Below are positions 7,101 through 11,655 of a stretch of 11,655 nt of DNA, in pieces. This DNA is from Actinomycetes bacterium (GTDB lineage: Bacteria > Actinomycetota > Acidimicrobiia > Acidimicrobiales > RAAP-2): contig JAJZSM010000022.1 in the NCBI GenBank assembly GCA_021849765.1, forward strand, positions 1-11,655, given 5' to 3'. Every line of letters begins with the position of its first letter. Positions within the stretch are counted from its first letter, which is position 1. Under the pieces are notes generated by a model. That model saw nothing but the letters and a program-made list of their open reading frames with translations, was not told the DNA's origin and searched no databases. The translations under genes and the position numbers were made by a program.

Positions 7101-9093
7101 GTGACACCGTGCTGGAACCGCCGGCGTTGACCAGTTCGATCGTCAGGCTGGCACTGGCGCTCAGCGCGGGGCTGGCGCCGCCGCTGGTATCCACGGTCAC
7201 CGAACCGGTGAGGGTGACACCGCCGCCGAGCTGGACGGGCGAGAGCGGTGAGAAGTCGAGTCCGAGGCCGCCCGAGATCGTTCCGTTGGCGTCGGTGACG
7301 GTCCCCGAGAACTCGGGCGTGGCGCCGAAGAAGGTGATGCCGCTCTGGGTCGTGGCGATGGTGATCGTCCAGTCGGTGGCATCGGTGTAGGTGACGTTGA
7401 CGCCAATCGTTTCGTTCGTGAACAACGACAGCCCGCTGGGCAGCGTGATCGTCGTGGTGGCGCTACAAGAGGTCGTGTTGTTGGTCCACGTCGCCGACGA
7501 GAGGGTGAAACCGCCGAGGGTGAGCGGCGAACTCGGGCAGGTGATCGCGTGGGGACTGGTGGTGTCACCGCTCGGCGGTGGTGTCGACGCCGCCGCCACG
7601 ACGTGGGCGTGCACCGGACCCCCGAGCGACGTCGTACTGGTGCTACCCGCTGTGGCGTCGATCGGTTGGGTGGCGGGGATCGCCGGCGTTGCCGGTGTGG
7701 CCGCCGGCGACGGCGACTCGGCCGCCGGCTCGGATCGCGGTGGCGACGGTGACGTCGCGGTTGGCGTCGTCGCCGGGGGTGTCGCGTGGCCGAGCACGTT
7801 GACGATGGCGAGGCCGGCGTTCTTCACGCTCCCGTCTCGGGCGCTCGAGACAACGGCGATGATGGCCATGCCCACCGGTGCGGTGGAGCTCGCCTGCAGC
7901 GCGACGCGCAGCATGAAGGGGGAGTTCGTCAGTATCGGCGCCGGATGGCGACAGGTGAGCGTTCCCGTCCCGCTCGGACAGGTCCAACCATTCACGTGCT
8001 CGGCCAGCATCGTGAAGCCGGTGGGCACGATGATGGTGTCGGCGAGGCCACTCGCCACGCCATCGCTCGCTTGGTGGACGACGGCGATGCTCGCGGTCGC
8101 GCCCCGAGGCACACTCTGGGATCCAATGGTCTCGACCTGGATGTGCAGGGAGCCCACCGCCTTGGACGTCACGGTCACCGCGCCGGGTACCGAGCGCTGC
8201 AGCGTGACGCCGTAGGGGCCGGTGACGAGCAGAGCGCTCGACCAGGCGTCACTCGTGCGGCTACGACCGTGAAGAAGCTCCGGTCCGTTCACGCGGTAGG
8301 TCAACGTGAGCGGCGAGGCGGACCCGCCAACCCCGACGCCGCGCCGGTAGGTACAGGACGGACTCGCGGTAAGCGCGCCCGAACAGCGCCAGCCCGGTGA
8401 ACTCGACTGCCACGACAGGATCGATTGCGGCAGGGCGTGGTCGACGGTGATCGCCCCCGCGGCGACCGGGGCGCCGGCGGTGTCGTGCACGACGTAGCTG
8501 ACGGAACCGGCCACGTCACGCGAGACAACGGGAGTCATCGAGCGGTCGAGGGAGACCGTGGGGAGGTTCGTCGGACCGACTGAGACCGGCACGGTGAGTG
8601 AACTCGCAGGGGCGCCGTCGAGTGACCCGCGCAACGAGAGCTCCGCGTGCGCGGTGAGGGCGGCGCGGCGATGGTTCACGAGTTCGACGTAGGCGATCAC
8701 CGTCGGCGCCGCAGTGACGGCGTGTTGCAGCGAGCACGAACTCGTGTCGTGGCGCGTCGCGCATGACCAGTGCCCGCCCGTTGGCTGCCCGCTCGAGGCA
8801 ACGACGCTGCTCAGGGCAGAGACCCGAAAGCCTTGGGGCACGTTCAGGCGAAGCGTCGTCGGTCCCGTCGCCGACGACTGATCGATGAGGGCGACGGACA
8901 CCACGTCGACGCCACTCGCGTGCAGCTCCACGTGGTTGAGCGGCGCACCGTGCAGGTTGACGACCTCGAGTGTCGTGGCGGCGCCCGCGGGATGCGCGAC
9001 GAACGCCCCGACGCTCGACAACGTTGTGACGAGCGCACCCGCGAGTGCGATGGTCGTCGCGCGACGCCATCCCCACCTTGCTCTCGTGCCCAT
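4132..9093 (-). CDS. Giant secreted beta-repeat surface protein, 1653 residues, family not recognised
   Basis: Residues 1-39 form a signal peptide (Arg-rich n-region, core TTIALAGALVTTL, cleavage near AGA|AT). Residues about 41-435 contain three beta domains, each ending in a Trp-then-Cys-pair motif (C111/C120, C237/C247, C372/C381) as in DUF11-type surface repeats. Residues about 436-515 are a Pro/Thr/Ser/Ala linker. Residues about 516-1500 are beta-strand-rich and dominated by Ser, Thr, Gly and Val, with YTDATDW, YTDAQDW and YVDPEDW at 569, 671 and 773 (exactly 102 apart) and weaker versions later. No Lys or Arg occurs from 454 to 1372. The C-terminus has a Trp-rich Cys loop (1604-1615) and ends YTYQVSI. 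There is no LPXTG motif and no C-terminal membrane helix, so attachment must be indirect; the coupled FN3/OmpA-like protein is a candidate anchor. The start has the purine-rich GGGGAGGG 2 nt upstream. Function is unknown; adhesin, sheath or fibre are guesses. Confidence 0.85.
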   Translation of the reverse strand: MGTRARWGWRRATTIALAGALVTTLSSVGAFVAHPAGAATTLEVVNLHGAPLNHVELHASGVDVVSVALIDQSSATGPTTLRLNVPQGFRVSALSSVVASSGQPTGGHWSCATRHDTSSCSLQHAVTAAPTVIAYVELVNHRRAALTAHAELSLRGSLDGAPASSLTVPVSVGPTNLPTVSLDRSMTPVVSRDVAGSVSYVVHDTAGAPVAAGAITVDHALPQSILSWQSSSPGWRCSGALTASPSCTYRRGVGVGGSASPLTLTYRVNGPELLHGRSRTSDAWSSALLVTGPYGVTLQRSVPGAVTVTSKAVGSLHIQVETIGSQSVPRGATASIAVVHQASDGVASGLADTIIVPTGFTMLAEHVNGWTCPSGTGTLTCRHPAPILTNSPFMLRVALQASSTAPVGMAIIAVVSSARDGSVKNAGLAIVNVLGHATPPATTPTATSPSPPRSEPAAESPSPAATPATPAIPATQPIDATAGSTSTTSLGGPVHAHVVAAASTPPPSGDTTSPHAITCPSSPLTLGGFTLSSATWTNNTTSCSATTTITLPSGLSLFTNETIGVNVTYTDATDWTITIATTQSGITFFGATPEFSGTVTDANGTISGGLGLDFSPLSPVQLGGGVTLTGSVTVDTSGGASPALSASASLTIELVNAGGSSTVSLPIALTYTDAQDWSIAVNNGSITFSPPGTPANPSPSPVSLAVTGTLSDQSGTLAGSLSGSTATPITIVPGVTFAGSLTFTFSAATSNATLTGSATLTVGTLALPVNFTYVDPEDWSASLAVTSSTGSIPITSNFSIPLSSLSGSVAYGHFGGDFATVQWNVTASVSPVTLIPGVVSLNSLTLTIANTCSGSGTLPCPAATNDTYIALSGNLALTFSPLATQDLSLSAYYDLTTHAFDLAATMPGPITVVSGVLTITSPTFELSYNDPNFATPGSTIGLNGLGSASGFALLVSGTVSLTFAGTAINITASLVYDTNGLAVVADFTPPFELGSTGASINTIAYVTTSATMTLNGISVNVPANTFVLSGSLSLPSFVATFLGQTSSISVYVTYTSASDFSVNAVFPMSVPVSASSEFSFTFGDLALSAGVSNGTAFITLSESGTLTISGSAAGGAPQSVAVTLALSYQPSSSTLVFSIAGSGVNGAPAWQNAFGYPGLDITNFGIQAGVTLVAPIPLPSFGLTASGSLPATITSDLGIGTGQDVPLSFTMNISATNPCLAVAIGNPAANAPSVVDIGNGVLTASYATFVAAPSGCSVAGTTISPGFAIGFHGSFVGVAVTFDAVLTVNPFTFTGSATVQGFSAGPFTLQNASVSVTIGSSFSLTFSGGIQILGPSNQVQVEGSINSSGDINLTGTANVTLSGFSMSMYVHAKTFDLSFFGFDHLKIVTVTAKASLDMLGSTVAISGYFGPASGGGVEATLKGNASFNPGGYNLGNLNFALTLSPQQQSLTVSGNVDLGGVFQGSISGALNVVNGSVGFNLSVAASFQLGSQVAVSGTLSIGNCSGACTTITTLGASVSGSFTWAGRTYSFASVSVPPSWSFAVSSSGSVDAQSGVIDTGLIQYSAHFAGNYYVSISSSSPYLAVRSGFNAEVQSRTGSLQTHCTGDWRPWTWHCDTYVAWGGWYNLVSVGVSIDTAGRFSATYLGYTYQVSI
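4139..4145 (-). promoter_or_regulatory. Ribosome binding site of the FN3/OmpA-like gene
   Basis: AGGTGAG on the - strand ends 6 nt before the ATG at 4132. It lies inside the last codons of the upstream giant gene. Together with the TGATG overlap it supports this start and coupled translation of the two proteins from one mRNA. Confidence 0.7.
6472..7389 (-). repeat. Three tandem 102-residue (306-nt) protein repeats inside the giant gene
   Basis: Tyr codons opening the motif Y-(T/V)-D-x-x-D-W-(S/T) lie at 7389, 7083 and 6777, exactly 306 nt apart. Within the units further blocks align: SGTVTDANGTISGGL / TGTLSDQSGTLAGSL, then PVQLGGGVTLTGSV / PITIVPGVTFAGSL / PVTLIPGVVSLNSL, then ALSASASLTI / TLTGSATLTV. 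The protein repeats are diverged, so this is an old duplication. Degenerate units with shorter spacing continue (Y892/Y893, Y976, Y1054, Y1128). The third unit's right boundary is approximate. Confidence 0.7.
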
Positions 9094-9095
9094 CG

Positions 9096-9143
9096 CCCTC
9101 CCCGTATCGTGGCGATTCTGGTATTGCGACGTCGGCGGAGCAA
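9096..9143 (-). promoter_or_regulatory. Putative promoter and ribosome binding site of the giant-protein operon
   Basis: On the - strand a TTGCTC (9143-9138) is followed after 17 nt by CAGAAT (9120-9115). The latter is an imperfect -10 with C in place of the first T. GGGGAGGG (9103-9096) then lies 2 nt before the ATG at 9093. Unlike the other genes of the window, this one therefore seems to have a short leader and a Shine-Dalgarno sequence. The ribosome binding site is the firmer part; the -35/-10 pair is tentative. Confidence 0.4.
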
Positions 9144-9272
9144 GTGATTCCGTCGTTGAAGGCTGAGACGAATTTCAGATGCGTCACGCCCTCGTGGGAT
9201 GCGAAGACGACTAGTTCGCGTGGGCGCTCGCGGACGACGACTGCAGCGCCGACGTCGGTGTCGATGTTGCGA

Positions 9273-9560
9273 TCAGTGACGCGGGCGTCGGCGATCTCGG
9301 AAGTAGAAGAGGATCGACATCCCCTCGCCGACGAGCACTAGTGACGCGATGACGAACATCGACGCGAGTGCGCGGTGAAGGTCCGTCACGCCGGCGGCGT
9401 CGGGTCCCGCCTGGGTGAGCGCGACGAAGGGACCGACGAGGACACCGAGCACCGCGATCTTCCAGGAACGCGCGCGCAGCCGATCCTGTGCCCGAAGTAC
9501 GCGCCCCGCGTTGCGGGTGTCACCGTGGTGGTCGCGAATGAGAGGTGCGCTAGCGCCCAC
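9273..9560 (-). CDS. Small two-helix membrane protein of unknown function
   Basis: About 95 residues from the GTG at 9560; the family is not recognised. After a charged N-terminal stretch (RDHHGDTRNAGRVLRAQDRL) there are two hydrophobic segments, WKIAVLGVLVGPFVALT and RALASMFVIASLVLVGEGMS, joined by a short Gly/Asp loop. A strongly basic tail (RDRRRPRH) follows, which by the positive-inside rule places both ends in the cytoplasm. The start is uncertain. GTG 9560 overlaps the preceding 85-residue gene by 11 nt. ATG 9602 would give 109 residues and a 53-nt overlap, but the added residues (DDGPSPSSSTATA) look like a shadow of the other frame. Neither has a clear ribosome binding site, so re-initiation after the upstream stop is likely. 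Confidence 0.6.
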   Translation of the reverse strand: MGASAPLIRDHHGDTRNAGRVLRAQDRLRARSWKIAVLGVLVGPFVALTQAGPDAAGVTDLHRALASMFVIASLVLVGEGMSILFYFRDRRRPRH

Positions 9561-9807
9561 GGCCGTTGCCGTTGAAGAAGAAGGGCTTGGTCCGTCGTCC
9601 ATCGGGCAGGCGCGGGGCGATCGAGGAGTACTGGCTCGCCTTCTTCTCGAAGAAGAAGTGGGTGAGGCGCGCTCGCCACGTCGTGTGCACGAGTACCCGG
9701 GGTTCGTCGGGTGCGGTAACGTCGTCCCCGTCGGCGCGCCGGGTGGGTTGGGACACGAACGCCTCGACTGCCGCGTCCTCGAAGTGCTCTTCGGATGGGA
9801 CACCCAT
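9550..9807 (-). CDS. Small hypothetical protein, 85 residues
   Basis: Not recognised. It has an acidic N-terminal third (GVPSEEHFEDAAVEAFV), a charged middle, and a basic, Phe-rich C-terminal half (ARLTHFFFEKKASQY, then RRTKPFFFNGNGRGR). There is no membrane segment, signal peptide or cysteine. The ATG at 9807 lies exactly 6 nt after a TAGCGT hexamer, the same arrangement as three + strand genes here, and no Shine-Dalgarno sequence is present. It lies 61 nt downstream of the aconitase stop, separated by the perfect inverted repeat at 9816-9859, so it probably forms its own transcription unit together with the overlapping two-helix membrane protein. Coding status rests on the promoter fit, the overlap with the next gene and a protein-like composition. 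Confidence 0.6.
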   Translation of the reverse strand: MGVPSEEHFEDAAVEAFVSQPTRRADGDDVTAPDEPRVLVHTTWRARLTHFFFEKKASQYSSIAPRLPDGRRTKPFFFNGNGRGR

Positions 9808-9813
9808 AATCGG

Positions 9814-9819
9814 ACGCTA
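9814..9819 (-). promoter_or_regulatory. Putative -10 element, leaderless promoter of the 85-residue gene
   Basis: TAGCGT on the - strand, then 6 nt (CCGATT), then the ATG at 9807. It is identical in hexamer and spacing to the element before the isochorismatase-family gene. Its first four bases (9819-9816) are the last four of the inverted repeat's inner-strand arm, so anything binding or folding at the repeat would touch the promoter. Confidence 0.55.
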
Positions 9820-9859
9820 CACCTGCACCGGCGTAACGGTACGCCGGTGCAGGTGTAGC
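9816..9859 (-). terminator. Perfect 20-bp inverted repeat with 4-nt loop after the aconitase gene
   Basis: Arms at 9816-9835 and 9840-9859 are perfectly complementary over 20 bp around a 4-nt loop (9836-9839). The repeat begins 9 nt after the aconitase stop codon, which is terminator position. There is no T-run after it on either strand, so if it terminates it would be the U-less type often proposed for high-GC actinobacteria. Because it also overlaps the putative -10 of the next gene, an operator role is a real alternative. Confidence 0.65.
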
Positions 9860-9868
9860 AACGACTGG

Positions 9869-11655
9869 CTACTGCGCCGCGAGTTGGCGCAGCACGAAGT
9901 TCAAGACGCCGCCGTGACGGTAGTACTCGGCCTCGGTCGGGGTGTCGATGCGCAGGCGGACCGCGAACTCGGCCACCTCACCCGAGCTGCGCGTCGCGCG
10001 CACGGTGACGCGCGGCACCATCTCACCACGGTTGAGCGCGTCGAGTCCGAGCACGTCGTAGACCTCGGTGCCGTCAAGCTCGTGGGTCGCCGCGTTCTCA
10101 CCGGGCAGGAACTGCAAGGGAAGCACGCCCATGCCGACGAGGTTGGAGCGGTGGATCCGCTCGAAGCTCTCCACGAGCACCGCCTTCACACCGAGCAGCT
10201 TGGTGCCCTTGGCGGCCCAGTCGCGACTGGAGCCACTGCCGTACTCCTTGCCACCGAGGATCACGAGCGGCGTGCCCTCGGCCGCGTAGGCGACGGCCGC
10301 GTCGAAGATCGAGGTCTGCTCGCCTTCGGGGAACTTCACCGTGACCCCACCCTCGGTGCCCGGAGCCAGCTGGTTGCGAAGCCGGATGTTGGCGAACGTG
10401 CCACGCATCATGACCTCGTGGTTGCCCCGGCGCGTGCCGTAGCTGTTGAAGTCCTGAGGCGCGATGCCCTTTTCGGTGAGGTAGAGGCCCGCGGGCGCGT
10501 TCGCGCGGATGTTTCCCGCTGGCGAGATGTGGTCGGTCGTGACCGAGTCGCCGAGCTTGGCGAGCACGCGCGCGCCGACGACGTCGGTGACGACGCCCGG
10601 CTCGGGAGTGAGTCCCGCGAAGTACGGGGGCAGCTTCACGTAGGTCGAGTCGTCGTCCCACGCGTAGGTGACCGCGTTGGTCGTCGGCACCGCCTGCCAA
10701 CGCTCGTCGCCGCTGAAGGCACTCGCGTAGCGCTCCTGGAACATCGCCGGGGTGAGCGAGGCGCGCACGGCCTCGGCCACTTCCGCGTCGGTCGGCCAGA
10801 GGTCGGCGAGCATGACCGGCTGACCATCGCGGTCGACGCCGAGGGGCTCACTCGACAGGTCGATGTCGATCGTGCCGGCGATCGCGTAGGCGACGACGAG
10901 CGGCGGGCTCGCGAGGTAGTTCTGCTTCACGTCGGGGTGGATGCGACCCTCGAAGTTCCGGTTGCCCGAGAGCACCGAGACGACCGAGAGGTCGTGCGCG
11001 TTCACCGCGTCCGAGACGCCGGGCAGCAGGGGACCGGTGTTGCCGATGCAGGTCGTGCAACCAAATCCGGCCAGGTAGAAGCCGAGCTGGTCGAGCGGGG
11101 TGACGAGGTCGGCGCGCTCGAGGTAGTCCATGACGACCCGGCTACCGGGTGCGAGCGAGGTCTTCACCCACGGCTTCGCGGTGAGGCCCTTGGCGACGGC
11201 TCGGCGCGCGACGAGTCCGGCGGCCACGAGCACGGCCGGGTTCGAGGTGTTGGTGCACGACGTGATCGCCGCCACGGTGACCGCGCCGTCACGCAGGGAC
11301 GCGGCGTGCTCGGCGCCCTCGACGGTGATCGGCTCGCGGCCGAGCGCGTCGCGGAACGCCCCACGGGCACCGGAGAGCGAGACGCGGTCCTGGGGGCGCT
11401 TGGGGCCGGCGAGGCTCGGCTCGACGATCGACAGGTCGAGCTCGACGTACTCGGAGTACGTGGGCTCGGCGACGGTGTCGTCGTGCCAGACGCCCTGGGC
11501 CTTCGCGTAGGCCTCGACGAGGGCGAGGTGTTCAGCGTTGCGGCCGGTGAAGGCGAGGTAGTTCAGGGTGACCTGGTCGATGGGGAAGATCGTGCAGGTC
11601 GCGCCGTACTCGGGGGACATGTTGCCGATCGTCGCGCGAGTCTCGAGGGATAGTG
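9869..11655 (-). CDS. acnA: Aconitate hydratase (AcnA/IRP type), C-terminal part, 5' end outside window
   Basis: Aconitase, a TCA-cycle enzyme that interconverts citrate and isocitrate with a [4Fe-4S] cluster. The frame is open to the window edge; upstream of the internal ATG at 11620 it reads LETRATIGN before [15 protein letters not shown], a conserved internal stretch. About 594 residues are present out of roughly 900 usual, so the N-terminal third is missing. Cluster ligands are visible as [10 protein letters not shown] (Cys codon at 11257-11255) and [10 protein letters not shown] (11059-11057 and 11050-11048), giving the expected C-x65-C-x2-C. Other family signatures are [42 protein letters not shown] and [17 protein letters not shown]. 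The domain order with the swivel domain last fits AcnA rather than AcnB. No defects are seen. Confidence 0.96.
   Translation of the reverse strand, partial: LSLETRATIGNMSPEYGATCTIFPIDQVTLNYLAFTGRNAEHLALVEAYAKAQGVWHDDTVAEPTYSEYVELDLSIVEPSLAGPKRPQDRVSLSGARGAFRDALGREPITVEGAEHAASLRDGAVTVAAITSCTNTSNPAVLVAAGLVARRAVAKGLTAKPWVKTSLAPGSRVVMDYLERADLVTPLDQLGFYLAGFGCTTCIGNTGPLLPGVSDAVNAHDLSVVSVLSGNRNFEGRIHPDVKQNYLASPPLVVAYAIAGTIDIDLSSEPLGVDRDGQPVMLADLWPTDAEVAEAVRASLTPAMFQERYASAFSGDERWQAVPTTNAVTYAWDDDSTYVKLPPYFAGLTPEPGVVTDVVGARVLAKLGDSVTTDHISPAGNIRANAPAGLYLTEKGIAPQDFNSYGTRRGNHEVMMRGTFANIRLRNQLAPGTEGGVTVKFPEGEQTSIFDAAVAYAAEGTPLVILGGKEYGSGSSRDWAAKGTKLLGVKAVLVESFERIHRSNLVGMGVLPLQFLPGENAATHELDGTEVYDVLGLDALNRGEMVPRVTVRATRSSGEVAEFAVRLRIDTPTEAEYYRHGGVLNFVLRQLAAQ

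Noticed and set aside
7391..8215. A 274-residue + strand frame opposite the giant gene, with hydrophobic Val/Ala/Gly runs
   Set aside because: Its runs are the complement of the Thr/Pro/Ala linker and Ser/Thr strands of the giant protein. No ribosome binding site or motif supports it.
9570..9655. Two TTCTTCTTC runs (coding FFF) 70 nt apart in the 85-residue gene as slippage or repeat element
   Set aside because: Short triplet runs that keep the frame and have no flanking similarity; likely coincidental Phe codons.
9566..11653. A 695-residue open frame on the + strand antisense to aconitase
   Set aside because: It mirrors the aconitase codons, is full of Arg/Val/Glu/Gly low-complexity text, runs through the inverted repeat and the small genes, and shows no family motif. 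It is a typical GC-rich shadow.

Overview
The window is GC-rich with strong G/C preference at codon third positions. Its genes are tightly packed and several appear to be leaderless. Together with the protein families this suggests an actinomycete (Actinomycetota, possibly of the Acidimicrobiia type). That assignment is an inference from style, not from a marker gene.

Layout. The left part (1-2870, + strand) holds three small transcription units: a SulP-type anion transporter with a STAS domain, an isochorismatase-family cysteine hydrolase, and a PsiE-like small membrane protein. Each starts 6-7 nt after a TAGNNT hexamer and has no Shine-Dalgarno sequence, so each seems to have its own leaderless promoter. 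The middle (2867-9093, - strand) is a two-gene unit that is the most unusual part of the window. The first gene encodes a secreted 1653-residue beta-repeat protein. The second, coupled through a TGATG stop/start overlap and a good ribosome binding site, encodes a secreted protein with three fibronectin-III-like domains and a C-terminal OmpA-like domain. The right part (9273-11655, - strand) has the C-terminal two thirds of an AcnA-type aconitase that runs off the window. A perfect 20-bp inverted repeat follows it, and then two small genes of unknown function (85 residues; about 95 residues with two membrane segments).

How they fit together. The transporter, hydrolase and PsiE-like genes look like ordinary housekeeping or accessory genes that happen to be adjacent. 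The two-gene middle unit looks like a cell-surface system. The OmpA-like domain could hold the smaller protein to peptidoglycan, and the giant protein would form an extended surface structure. A 919-residue stretch of the giant protein contains no lysine or arginine at all but about 39 Asp/Glu. Its 16 cysteines fall into eight pairs, and it contains an exact 102-residue periodicity. I do not recognise it as a named family. No RNA genes, insertion sequences, CRISPR arrays or phage genes were seen, and there is no gene-free stretch longer than 300 bases.
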